From positions 1-43,297 of the IMG/VR virus record IMGVR_UViG_3300032304_001187: a DNA stretch of 43,297 nucleotides. The stretch is one strand, 5' to 3'. Below the pieces are notes generated by a model that was not told the origin of the DNA, made no database searches, and was given only the letters and a program-made list of their open reading frames with translations. Positions 16,886 through 23,757 of the stretch are shown here, one piece after another. This DNA is from a virus. Position numbers and translations under genes: made by a program. Numbering within the stretch: the stretch's first letter is position 1; every line of letters starts with the position of its first letter.

Positions 16886-16934
16886 AAAATATTTGACGAA
16901 AGTCCTTGTGTTATAGTTTCTAATGGTTTATAGT
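16886..16934 (+). promoter_or_regulatory. early promoter 2
   Basis: AAAATATTT at 16886-16894, AGTCC, -35 TTGTGT (16906-16911), a 17-nt spacer and -10 TATAGT (16929-16934). It has the same geometry as the promoters at 16032 and 18132 and drives the gene at 16983. Confidence 0.72.
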
Positions 16935-16982
16935 TTTAACTGTTGTACCGATAAACGTATTAATTGAATAAAGGAAATAAAA

Positions 16983-17270
16983 ATGAAATTCACCAACGAT
17001 GCTAACGTCAACATGACTTCCCTCAGAGGTTCAGTCAATACTAACTTTTCAAAACTGGTCGAGATGTTCGGCGAGCCAGACCGTGGTCCCAACTACGATG
17101 GCGACAAGACCACCTGCGAGTGGCACTTGTGTTTTGAAGACGGCACTGTAGCTACCATCTACGATTGGAAGGTTGGCTACACACCAATGCAGCAATATGA
17201 GTGGCATATCGGTGGTCGTAGCTCTGAAGCTGTTGACCGTGTTCTTGAAGTTCTGTATCAAACTGCTTAA
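16983..17270 (+). CDS. conserved phage hypothetical protein
   Basis: 95 residues, with its own promoter and the AATAAAGGAAATAA leader. The central segment KLVEMFGEPDRGPNYDGDKTTCEWHLCFEDGTVATIYDWK, followed by EWHIGGRSSEAVDRVLEVL, looks like a small compact alpha/beta fold. I recall this Trp/Cys/Asp-rich pattern (CEWHL..EDGT.A.IYDWK) from early proteins of other phages without a known function. Confidence 0.65.
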   Translation: MKFTNDANVNMTSLRGSVNTNFSKLVEMFGEPDRGPNYDGDKTTCEWHLCFEDGTVATIYDWKVGYTPMQQYEWHIGGRSSEAVDRVLEVLYQTA

Positions 17271-17279
17271 GGAGTCATC

Positions 17280-17396
17280 ATGTCCCTATCAGCTATCCGT
17301 AGTTTCGTCACCAAGTATTACTACCCTGTGTTCTTCTGCTTGGATTTAGTTATCTATTCAACCCTCTTTATTTTGATTGCGAGTGCCCTATCATGA
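17280..17396 (+). CDS. tiny single-membrane-segment protein
   Basis: 38 residues. ATG 17280 follows GGAGTCATC, and the stop overlaps the next start as ATGA. After a basic N-terminus (SLSAIRSFVTKYYYP) comes one hydrophobic stretch (VFFCLDLVIYSTLFILIASALS), long enough to span the inner membrane. The coupling to both neighbours supports it as a real gene. The function is unknown; small early membrane peptides sometimes block superinfection. Confidence 0.5.
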   Translation: MSLSAIRSFVTKYYYPVFFCLDLVIYSTLFILIASALS

Positions 17397-18133
17397 CCGA
17401 AGTTTTAGATCTCCCTACCTCAGCTCTTGAAGGTCTCAAGTATGAGAAACTTTCAGCTAACTACCAGCTCATCGACACCAAAGATGTTTTAGACATCATG
17501 CGTGAAAATGGCTTCCGCGTAACACAGACTTTTGCTCTGCGCCCACGTACTCGTGACCCACGTGTTGTCAAGCACGCTCTCCGTATGCGTCATCAATCAT
17601 TCATGGACGCTAAGAACGGAACCATCCCTGAGCTGGTCTTGATCAACTCGCACGACGGCTCTACTTCGTTGCGTATGGACGTAGGCTTGTTCCGTATCGT
17701 TTGCTCTAACGGTCTCATCGTCAAGTCAAACGATATCTACTCTTCACGCACACGCCACATCGATGTCAGCGAAGAGCTGGTCGTCAATGAAGCGATGAAA
17801 GTAATCACTGCGGCAAAAGAGTCTGCTTTCCGTATCGAGAAGTTTATGGGCAAGATTCTGACCCCAGTGGACCAGCTTGAACTTGCTACGCGTGCTGCTG
17901 AAATTCGCGGTCTCAAAATTGAGCCCAAAGAGTTGCTCGCAGTGCGTCGCGATGAGGACGCAGGAAATGACTTGTGGCGCGTTTTTAACCGTGTTCAAGA
18001 AGCCGTAATCAAAGGCGGGGTGACTGGGGTCTCGCCTAACGGCAGACGCATCAGAACGCTGGGAATCAAAGCCATGGGTGCTACTGTCAAGACCAATACA
18101 AAGCTCTGGACATTAGCTGAAGAATATTTATAA
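17393..18133 (+). CDS. DUF932-family protein
   Basis: 246 residues, ATGA overlap with the upstream small gene. The region PELVLINSHDGSTSLRMDVGLFRIVCSNGLIV matches the hallmark of DUF932 (TIGR03299-like) proteins, common on phages and plasmids. The rest is helical (VNEAMKVITAAKESAFRIEKFM). Length and layout are normal for phage members. DUF932 proteins have no firmly established biochemical role; links to recombination or anti-restriction have been proposed. Family call good, function open. Confidence 0.8.
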   Translation: MTEVLDLPTSALEGLKYEKLSANYQLIDTKDVLDIMRENGFRVTQTFALRPRTRDPRVVKHALRMRHQSFMDAKNGTIPELVLINSHDGSTSLRMDVGLFRIVCSNGLIVKSNDIYSSRTRHIDVSEELVVNEAMKVITAAKESAFRIEKFMGKILTPVDQLELATRAAEIRGLKIEPKELLAVRRDEDAGNDLWRVFNRVQEAVIKGGVTGVSPNGRRIRTLGIKAMGATVKTNTKLWTLAEEYL

Positions 18134-18180
18134 AATATTTGTGGGAAGTCCTTGTTTTCCTCAGAGGCTTCCCGCATAAT
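18132..18180 (+). promoter_or_regulatory. early promoter 3
   Basis: AAAATATTT (18132-18140, beginning inside the upstream stop codon), AGTCC, -35 TTGTTT (18152-18157), a 17-nt spacer and -10 CATAAT (18175-18180). Geometry is identical to promoters 1 and 2. It is the last clear promoter of this type and probably drives the long gene run from 18213 onward. Confidence 0.72.
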
Positions 18181-18212
18181 TATTTCAAATAACTGAATAA
18201 AGGTAATAACAA

Positions 18213-18728
18213 ATGAATATCTTCTTCCTTCATCGCGCTGCTCCCATAGCTGCTCAAATGCACGCTGACATTCACGTCGTCAAAATGATTCTTGAGTGCG
18301 CTCAACTGCTTGCCACTGCGCATCATCATTACGACAGCCCAGTGACGTACAAGCCTACGCACGCCAATCATCCTTGCGCTGTATGGACTCGTGCTTCCCG
18401 TCTTCACTATCAGTTTGTTCAAGACCTTGCTTCGGCTTTGTGCCGCGAGTATCGCTTGCGCTTTCAAAAGACTCATAAGTCAGAAGAGCTCATCCTCGGT
18501 GAGTTGCGTCGCCCACCTGCCGCGCTTACCTCCAGCAAATGGACTGAGCCTCCTCTGGCTATGCCTGACGAGTTCAAGAGTGATGACCTCGTTGAATCCT
18601 ATCAACGTTACTACGCGTCTAAGAATGATAAGATGCTTATGCGTTGGAACCGTGGTAGGTCGTTACCTCCGTTCTGGTTTTCCCTCAGGGTCAATGAAAT
18701 TGCATACGAGCGTAAGGAGGCAGCATGA
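18213..18728 (+). CDS. HVVKM-type conserved phage protein
   Basis: 171 residues, AATAAAGGTAATAAC leader. The sequence HADIHVVKMILECAQLLATAHH, followed by NHPCAVWTRASRLHY, ELILGELRRPPAALT and LAMPDEFKSDD with a C-terminal YQRYYASK and MRWNRGR, follows a family I recall from cyanophages and other marine phages. There the pattern is 'MNIF.LD.....A...DKHVVKMILE.AQLL...NHPCAVW'. Several His, Cys and Asp residues are conserved in it, suggesting an enzyme or metal-binding protein. No reaction is established to my knowledge. Confidence 0.65.
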   Translation: MNIFFLHRAAPIAAQMHADIHVVKMILECAQLLATAHHHYDSPVTYKPTHANHPCAVWTRASRLHYQFVQDLASALCREYRLRFQKTHKSEELILGELRRPPAALTSSKWTEPPLAMPDEFKSDDLVESYQRYYASKNDKMLMRWNRGRSLPPFWFSLRVNEIAYERKEAA

Positions 18729-18997
18729 AACCATTTTTTATGTTTATGTATCAAAAGAAGTCAAAGATGACTTTTCGCAAAGACCTCATTCTTGATATCT
18801 TGGGCGCACAAAGCACTGTCATTGACCTCGTTGACTTTTGCGTCACGATGGGCGTTGCCAGTCAAGCGACTGTTCACAGAGAGGTTCATGAGCTGATTGA
18901 CGCGGGTTTTATTTCGTCAAGAACTCCTCCTCGTGATAAGCGTTTGGTCATTCTCCGCATCACCAAAAAGGGCAGAGACTATCTGAGCAGGTTATGA
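18725..18997 (+). CDS. winged-helix (MarR-like) DNA-binding protein
   Basis: 90 residues, ATGA overlap with the upstream gene. After about 15 residues the fold is a plain winged helix-turn-helix: DLILDILGAQSTVIDLVDFC, then MGVASQATVHREVHELIDAGFI as recognition helix region, then a wing with PRDKRLVILRITKKGRDYL. This matches MarR-type regulators, but it lacks their long dimerisation helices, so it is a minimal wHTH. It is a good candidate for a regulator of the repeated early promoters or the inverted repeat at 15853. Confidence 0.78.
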   Translation: MKPFFMFMYQKKSKMTFRKDLILDILGAQSTVIDLVDFCVTMGVASQATVHREVHELIDAGFISSRTPPRDKRLVILRITKKGRDYLSRL

Positions 18998-19158
18998 ACA
19001 AAGGTTGGAAAAACCGCATTCATGAGCGCGTATACATGGAGCACAAAAAAGAGCAACGTGATGCAAAATTGCAATTCGCTAAATTGCTTCGGCATCAAAT
19101 GGAGCAAGAGTACAAAGAATATTTAGACGAAGTAAAGGAGAAAAATGCAACCCACTAA
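18994..19158 (+). CDS. small charged helical protein
   Basis: 54 residues (MNKGWKNRIHERVYMEHKKE...). The start overlaps the upstream stop as ATGA and the end overlaps the next gene by 14 nt. It is rich in Lys, Glu, Gln and His and almost entirely predicted helix. No family recognised. Supported by its coupling on both sides. Confidence 0.48.
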   Translation: MNKGWKNRIHERVYMEHKKEQRDAKLQFAKLLRHQMEQEYKEYLDEVKEKNATH

Positions 19159-19882
19159 TTGGCTCATCTTGAATGAGTATCCCTTTGAACTGATTCCTGG
19201 AGAGGGACGTAACATGGAAGGCGGTGGTGTGTCGTACTACGATTACATCAACAAGCGTCCGACTGAAACAGGAAAGAATGTTCAGTGTATCGCGTGGCTT
19301 CTCAAGGATCTGAAAAAGGGCATGTCTGTCTGGGAACCCTTTGGCGGTGTCGGTGTCTTTGCTACTGCGGTTCAAGAAATACTGAAGCCCAAAGCGCACG
19401 TCATTCACGAGATTGACGAGACGTGCTTGCTTCAACTTGAGCACGCGCTGTCAAAATACAATGTTGCCATTGACAAGCAAGACGCGACGAAGGTTCTCGG
19501 CACGCAATACGCCGACGTGTTCGTTGTGGACTTCCCTCTGTTCTCTATGCTCAGATATCTCAAGGGTCGTTGGGAACCAGAGTTGCGCCGCATGACACTA
19601 CAACGCCCAAAGGCAATCATCATGACGGACGGTTCATCTTGTCGTTATCATCTTCAGTGGAAAAACTACAAGAAGGTGGACTCACGTATTGATGACACAC
19701 GCACCAGTTACGTATACGCGCTCTCAAGGCTGTTCTACGATCGCTATGGGTATTCAATCGTTGCCTGCGCGTTTCACGCTAACAGCTTCTATTATCGGCT
19801 TGAGAACGTACCGCCTAATCAAGCGCAGTTTATCAATTTCCCCGCAGGTTCAGCCAAAAACGGATTAAGGAGAGTCAAATGA
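19145..19882 (+). CDS. methyltransferase-like protein with atypical catalytic motif
   Basis: 245 residues, ATG after GTAAAGGAGAAAA. The core resembles a class I SAM-dependent methyltransferase: motif I as WEPFGGVGVFATAVQ, an acidic end of strand 2 (HVIHEIDETCLLQLEHAL), DATKVLGTQYADV, then VVDFPLFSML in the motif IV position. DNA base methylases usually have DPPY or NPPY there; here the prolines and aromatic are rearranged. So it may be a diverged DNA methylase, a methylase for another substrate, or inactive. It precedes the modification cluster by 2 kb. Confidence 0.62.
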   Translation: MQPTNWLILNEYPFELIPGEGRNMEGGGVSYYDYINKRPTETGKNVQCIAWLLKDLKKGMSVWEPFGGVGVFATAVQEILKPKAHVIHEIDETCLLQLEHALSKYNVAIDKQDATKVLGTQYADVFVVDFPLFSMLRYLKGRWEPELRRMTLQRPKAIIMTDGSSCRYHLQWKNYKKVDSRIDDTRTSYVYALSRLFYDRYGYSIVACAFHANSFYYRLENVPPNQAQFINFPAGSAKNGLRRVK

Positions 19883-19983
19883 TTCAATACTTCAATCCAC
19901 TCAATCCAGTACCCCATCCTTTTCAGGATCGCATTAAAAACTTCCGCGAGATCCCTAGTCTTGTGACAGGCGGTAAAAAATGA
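19879..19983 (+). CDS. tiny hypothetical protein
   Basis: 34 residues (MIQYFNPLNPVPHPFQDR...). The start overlaps the upstream stop (ATGA) after an AAGGAG site, and the stop overlaps the next ATG. Proline-rich, with no membrane segment or motif. Real by coupling and ribosome site; function unknown. Confidence 0.42.
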   Translation: MIQYFNPLNPVPHPFQDRIKNFREIPSLVTGGKK

Positions 19984-20120
19984 AAAACCGATATATCAAC
20001 CAGCCGACCTTTTGCGAGATTGTGTGCTGGGTAGCAATGCTACTTTTGTTTTTCTGGATTCTCTTTTGGGGTCTGAATTATATACTTCAGGGTGTCGTAT
20101 GGCTAACCAGTTTCATTTAG
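19980..20120 (+). CDS. small membrane protein
   Basis: 46 residues. A hydrophobic run (IVCWVAMLLLFFWILFWGLNYIL) after a short basic N-terminus (MKNRYINQP) gives one membrane segment. It overlaps the previous stop and the next gene. Function unknown. Confidence 0.48.
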   Translation: MKNRYINQPTFCEIVCWVAMLLLFFWILFWGLNYILQGVVWLTSFI

Positions 20121-20212
20121 ATTATGCGCGAAGAGTAGCAAAATTGATTAACCGCGACCCTAAGAAATGGATCCCGATATGGAAATACCACATGACGCAG
20201 TATCTGATGTAG
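20099..20212 (+). CDS. tiny basic protein
   Basis: 37 residues from ATG 20099 (MANQFHLDYARRVAKLINRD...). An earlier in-frame start at 20012 would lie inside the membrane protein gene. Basic and helical at the front, aromatic at the end (KKWIPIWKYHMTQYLM). No family recognised. Confidence 0.42.
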   Translation: MANQFHLDYARRVAKLINRDPKKWIPIWKYHMTQYLM

Positions 20213-20247
20213 AAGTTGAATATATACCTTTTTATGGAGTATTAAAA

Positions 20248-20646
20248 ATGAACGAATCGAAAAAAGAAGTAGCAAAGAAAAAAGCGAAGCCTGTTGAGCA
20301 GGTAATTGAAGCGCCAGTCGAAGTTATTGAAGAGCAAACTCTTGAGGAAGCAATTGAAGAAGCAAAAGAATGGGTAAAGCCTGTTGAGGAATACACGCCT
20401 ACTGATTTCGCTGCAGTAAATGACCCGCCTGAGCCTGGAACTGTAGGTGTTGCTACTACCCCGCGCGCACCTAATGTTGTTCGTAGAGGCTTTACAACAA
20501 TTCAGATGGCGCGTGCGTTCCTCAGTCGCATTCAAGACTCCGAAGATTATTTAATCGTTGAAGTAAGAGAAGCGAATGGTATGATGCTTGACGGACCAAT
20601 ATTGGCGCATTACGTCATTCATAAAAGCGAAGAGCAAGATGATTGA
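20248..20646 (+). CDS. acidic hypothetical protein
   Basis: 132 residues from ATG 20248, chosen because GGAG lies 8 nt upstream. The in-frame ATG at 20167 would overlap the previous gene by 46 nt. Residues 1-80 are a low-complexity Lys/Glu/Val/Pro region (KKAKPVEQVIEAPVEVIEEQ). The last 50 residues look folded (GFTTIQMARAFLSRIQDSEDYLIVEVREANG). Possibly a flexible adaptor. No family recognised. Confidence 0.52.
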   Translation: MNESKKEVAKKKAKPVEQVIEAPVEVIEEQTLEEAIEEAKEWVKPVEEYTPTDFAAVNDPPEPGTVGVATTPRAPNVVRRGFTTIQMARAFLSRIQDSEDYLIVEVREANGMMLDGPILAHYVIHKSEEQDD

Positions 20647-20740
20647 AACTGTCATGATCGTATTTGCGGTTGGCGTGTTCGCTCTGTTTGCGACAGCGAT
20701 GATAGCCGCATTGATACTTTATTTTTGGACAAATAAATGA
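20639..20740 (+). CDS. tiny membrane protein
   Basis: 33 residues, almost all one hydrophobic segment (MIVFAVGVFALFATAMIAALILYF). It overlaps the previous gene by 8 nt and the next by ATGA. A hydrophobic peptide of this size would insert in the inner membrane. Function unknown. Confidence 0.45.
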   Translation: MIETVMIVFAVGVFALFATAMIAALILYFWTNK

Positions 20741-20844
20741 GAGCAAAACTGTTTGGGGTACGTTTCATTTTTGAAGTGAGATGTTGGCGCCCATTAGTGA
20801 TTGTTTATGGGTATGTGAAAAAGGAAAAAAGTAATGAGCAATAA
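20737..20844 (+). CDS. tiny hypothetical protein
   Basis: 35 residues (MRAKLFGVRFIFEVRCWRP...), ATGA overlap with the preceding membrane peptide. The end overlaps the next gene by 11 nt. Basic, partly hydrophobic. Supported only by coupling. Confidence 0.35.
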   Translation: MRAKLFGVRFIFEVRCWRPLVIVYGYVKKEKSNEQ

Positions 20845-21103
20845 AAAAGAATTAAGCCCACTGGCTAAGCAGTTACTTTCCGGATCTGGCGCACTAGACT
20901 TGTTTACGCAAAGTGAATTTGATGAAGCGTTGGCACTCGGTAAAGCCGAGATTATGAAAGTTGCAATTGACACAACCAAAACCGCTATCCGTATTGAGCG
21001 TAGCGAGTGTGCTAAGATTGCACGCGAGTGGGAAGGTGAGCTCGATTTAGAAGCGATTGCCAACGCGATTGATAACAGGTTAGCTTCTCAGGTGAACCAA
21101 TGA
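20834..21103 (+). CDS. small hypothetical helical protein
   Basis: 89 residues after AAAAAGGAAAAAAG. It begins MSNKKELSPLAKQLLSGSGALDLFTQSEF and continues as Ala/Glu/Ile-rich helices. It overlaps the next gene as ATGA. It is directly upstream of the modification cluster. No family recognised. Confidence 0.55.
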   Translation: MSNKKELSPLAKQLLSGSGALDLFTQSEFDEALALGKAEIMKVAIDTTKTAIRIERSECAKIAREWEGELDLEAIANAIDNRLASQVNQ

Positions 21104-22107
21104 TTGACTACCGCAAAACTGAAAACAGGATGGACTACTTCAAGTCCCTCTACAATTTGAATCTAGTTTTCAGAATTCATCCTGGACTGGTGTATCTCTA
21201 TATGCCTGAGCTCAAAAAATACTACGACTGGGATGACGAGACCGCGCTCTGGTTCGCTACAATCAATGGGCACACCCAAAACCCTATCACCTCTCTGAAG
21301 ATGCTTGAGTTTATGCCCTCTGTTGAGATGAGCAAAGCGGAGTGGAAAAAAGCAGACGAAATATTCAACAAGGAGTGGGCTAACCTGTCTTTTGATACTG
21401 ACCGCAATAAGCAGAAGAAAGACACGCTACTTGGTCTCTATTCTTACGCGCAGATGGTTAATCACAAGCCACAAGCAGACCTCTGGTCAGGCAAAACATA
21501 TCTTGAATATTGGGAGATAGCAAGAGCGATTAGAAGTTTCGGTCGTCTGTCCGCGTTTTCATATTTGGAGTATGTACAGATCAACGGCTTCGGCGCAGAT
21601 TGCACTACGCTCATGTTTAATGACTTTGACGGCTCGCGTTCTCATCGTAATGGAATGTTTTTCCTGCTAGGCAGAGATGAGCTCGTGTTTGACAAACGCC
21701 AGCCCAACTCACACGACGGTAAGTATCCGTACTTTGAAGAAACGTGCATAATGCTGGAAAACAAAGCGGATAAATTTATTCGTGAGTTCACTGAAGAATA
21801 CGGTTATAATTTACATACTTCAAAATTTACTCTTGAGTCTTGTTTGTGTCAGTTCAAGAATGGGTTTTTTAGTCGTCGGTATCCTGGAGTTTATTCGGAT
21901 ATGGGCTGGGATAGAATCAAGTGGTATGATAATCGTAATATGGATAAATATACAGAACCATTCAAAGCAATTCGTGCGCAGCATCTACCTGACTGGCTTA
22001 GGGAAGAATGCGAGAAAGATGTCGTTCCTCGTAAGGTCAAAGCGAGCATGTTCGCTGAGACTGGTAAACCATTCCGCGGTGAATATTTGCTGGAGAAAGA
22101 ACAATGA
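21100..22107 (+). CDS. unrecognised 335-aa protein at head of modification cluster; candidate base-modifying transferase
   Basis: 335 residues, ATGA coupling to the preceding gene. The sequence is rich in Tyr, Trp, Phe and charged residues, mixed alpha/beta, without transmembrane segments, signal peptide or P-loop. Notable segments are FRIHPGLVYLYMPELKKYYDWD, a central helical ADLWSGKTYLEYWEIARAI, then FGADCTTLMFNDFDG, HDGKYPYFEETCIM and FTLESCLCQFKNG with a RRYPGVYSDMGWDR end. The size and its place just before a 5-hmdU kinase-like gene and a hydroxymethylase-like gene make an amino-acid:DNA transferase or related base-tailoring enzyme plausible. This is inference from context only; no motif proves it. 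Confidence 0.55.
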   Translation: MIDYRKTENRMDYFKSLYNLNLVFRIHPGLVYLYMPELKKYYDWDDETALWFATINGHTQNPITSLKMLEFMPSVEMSKAEWKKADEIFNKEWANLSFDTDRNKQKKDTLLGLYSYAQMVNHKPQADLWSGKTYLEYWEIARAIRSFGRLSAFSYLEYVQINGFGADCTTLMFNDFDGSRSHRNGMFFLLGRDELVFDKRQPNSHDGKYPYFEETCIMLENKADKFIREFTEEYGYNLHTSKFTLESCLCQFKNGFFSRRYPGVYSDMGWDRIKWYDNRNMDKYTEPFKAIRAQHLPDWLREECEKDVVPRKVKASMFAETGKPFRGEYLLEKEQ

Positions 22108-22319
22108 ACGCATACGAATTGGCAGATAAATTAAACGAATGGTATAACTTTTCTCACGAAAATATGTGTAATGAAGCTGCTCAAATGCTTCGTCAACAAG
22201 CAGACGAATTAACTGAAGCTGGGCATATGATTGGTGTGTTGCGCGAGTACATTTCTGACCTAGAAAAGGGGTTGGAGTCTTCGATCAAATTAAACAAGGC
22301 ACAAGCGGAGAGACAATAA
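22104..22319 (+). CDS. small helical hypothetical protein
   Basis: 71 residues, ATGA overlap. It begins MNAYELADKLNEWYNF and contains NEAAQMLRQQADELTEAGHMIGVL, a pattern common in small early phage proteins of unknown function. It is helical throughout, with a likely coiled-coil end. Confidence 0.58.
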   Translation: MNAYELADKLNEWYNFSHENMCNEAAQMLRQQADELTEAGHMIGVLREYISDLEKGLESSIKLNKAQAERQ

Positions 22320-22321
22320 AA

Positions 22322-22912
22322 ATGAATGTTATTCTCAGTCTAAGAGGAACTAGCGGAAGCGGTAAGACTACCGTAGCGCGCAAGTTCATTACGGATTACC
22401 CAGTCAAGGTTCTGCCTGACCCAAACAAGAAGAAGCATTGGGGATACGAAGTTGACTTGTCAAGCGAGGGTATCAAAGAGAAGCTCTACGTCATCGGCTC
22501 TTATGAGAACACCTGCGGTGGAACTGACGGCATCAGTACGCAAGAAGAGATCGCAGACCGCGCCCTTGCCGCTCATCCTCGTGGGCATGTCTTGCTTGAA
22601 GGTTTATTGCTGAGCAAAGTTGGACCCAACGCGATTACCACGCAAATGTTGAAGCCGACTGGTGCTTATGTTGCCGCATATTTAGACACTCCGCTTGAGG
22701 TTTGTCTTGACCGAGTTCTTGCACGCAGGAAAGAAAGAGGCGACGAGCGCCCATTTAATCCTGAAAATACAATTAGCGCGCACAAGTCTACTTATGCTGC
22801 GTGCAAGAACCTTCACGAGATGGGCGGTGTTACCGTCGTCACTATTGATCATACTGATGCATTCAATCGGACTCTTGACATATTTAAGAAAGCTGAAAAT
22901 GGCACTTTATGA
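22322..22912 (+). CDS. P-loop kinase, probable 5-hydroxymethyl-dU DNA kinase
   Basis: 196 residues. Walker A is GTSGSGKTT at 9-17. A core strand HVLLEGLLLSK stands where many small-molecule kinases have their Walker B, and a lid-like basic segment VLARRKERGDERPF and YAACKNLHEM follow. The fold is that of nucleotide-type P-loop kinases. Phage 5-hmdU DNA kinases are small proteins of this class that phosphorylate the hydroxymethyl group of the base in DNA, activating it for substitution. The call rests on the neighbours: the next gene matches the helical partner domain of those kinases and the one after is a hydroxymethylase-like protein. A plain nucleotide kinase is the alternative. Confidence 0.65.
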   Translation: MNVILSLRGTSGSGKTTVARKFITDYPVKVLPDPNKKKHWGYEVDLSSEGIKEKLYVIGSYENTCGGTDGISTQEEIADRALAAHPRGHVLLEGLLLSKVGPNAITTQMLKPTGAYVAAYLDTPLEVCLDRVLARRKERGDERPFNPENTISAHKSTYAACKNLHEMGGVTVVTIDHTDAFNRTLDIFKKAENGTL

Positions 22913-23756
22913 GTATTTGATTGACTTCGTAAACGAACGCGAGTTAATTCGTAAGCGTAAGGAGTCAAGTTTGCAGCCGTACACGCAGAATGAAATCTTG
23001 AGTAGATATCGTTTCTGTAATGTTCGCAGGAAGGATGACCGCGTAACGCGCTGGTTGTTGCAGCATTACTACACGAATAATGTTGGTGATGTTTGGTTCA
23101 AAGCAATGATCGCCAGACTGATCAACTGGCCACCTACCTTGAAATATCTTCTTGAGAAAGATGCAATACCGCACCGCGTTGAGGAGTTTGACGTTGACTA
23201 CTTTATCACTTGCCTTGAAGAGCTCAAGAAAAAAGGCATCAAAATGTTTTCAAGCGCATATGTTGTTTACCCTACGCGCTTAGAAGGAACTAAGTCTGAG
23301 AATATGAGCAATCATATCATTGCGCCGTTGTCAATGAAAGCGCATGAAATCAGAGAAGCGATAAGCCGTAACTCAATTGAAGACGTTACGAATACTCTGG
23401 CGACTTGTTTCGGAATCAAAACATTCATAGCGGGTCAAGTGTCAGCTGATCTGACGTACATCATGGGGCAACTCCTCAATGCTGAGGATTTATATACCTA
23501 CGCGCCGAAAGGTCCAGGAAGCCAGCGTGGTCTCAATCGCCTTCATGACAGATACCTGAAAGCGTCCTTCGTAAAGAACCAGTTTACGGACGAATTGATG
23601 GATGCACGGGAAAAAATTGTAAGGTCAAATGCTGAGTTCAATGATCTTACTCTTCACGATGTTCAAAACGTAATGTGTGAGTTTGACAAATATCTGCGGG
23701 TCAAATTCAATGAAGGAAAGCCTAAGCAGATTTATAAACCAACAATGGAGTTTTAA
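22899..23756 (+). CDS. HMUDK_hel / aGPT-PPlase-type helical protein, probable DNA base hypermodification
   Basis: 285 residues from ATG 22899, overlapping the kinase end by 14 nt. An earlier frame start at 22695 lies inside the kinase gene and is rejected. The N-terminal part reads DFVNERELIRKRKE, QPYTQNEILSRYRFCNVRRKDDRVTRWL, then a helix with WPPTLKYLL. The signature 'F..ER..I..rR......T.D.IL..yrFcNv.Re.DrvtrWL' is the one I know from the helical domain of 5-hmdU DNA kinases and from alpha-glutamyl/putrescinyl-thymine pyrophosphorylase families. It is entirely helical. It probably acts with the kinase on hmdU in DNA, activating the base or swapping its phosphate for an amine or amino acid. 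Confidence 0.7.
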   Translation: MALYEYLIDFVNERELIRKRKESSLQPYTQNEILSRYRFCNVRRKDDRVTRWLLQHYYTNNVGDVWFKAMIARLINWPPTLKYLLEKDAIPHRVEEFDVDYFITCLEELKKKGIKMFSSAYVVYPTRLEGTKSENMSNHIIAPLSMKAHEIREAISRNSIEDVTNTLATCFGIKTFIAGQVSADLTYIMGQLLNAEDLYTYAPKGPGSQRGLNRLHDRYLKASFVKNQFTDELMDAREKIVRSNAEFNDLTLHDVQNVMCEFDKYLRVKFNEGKPKQIYKPTMEF

Positions 23757-23757
23757 A

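Noticed and set aside
16854-16886. Possible hairpin terminator around TCCGAGCTGAGGGACTTCCC
   Set aside because: Stem is interrupted and no T-run follows; it directly precedes promoter 2, so it is not called.
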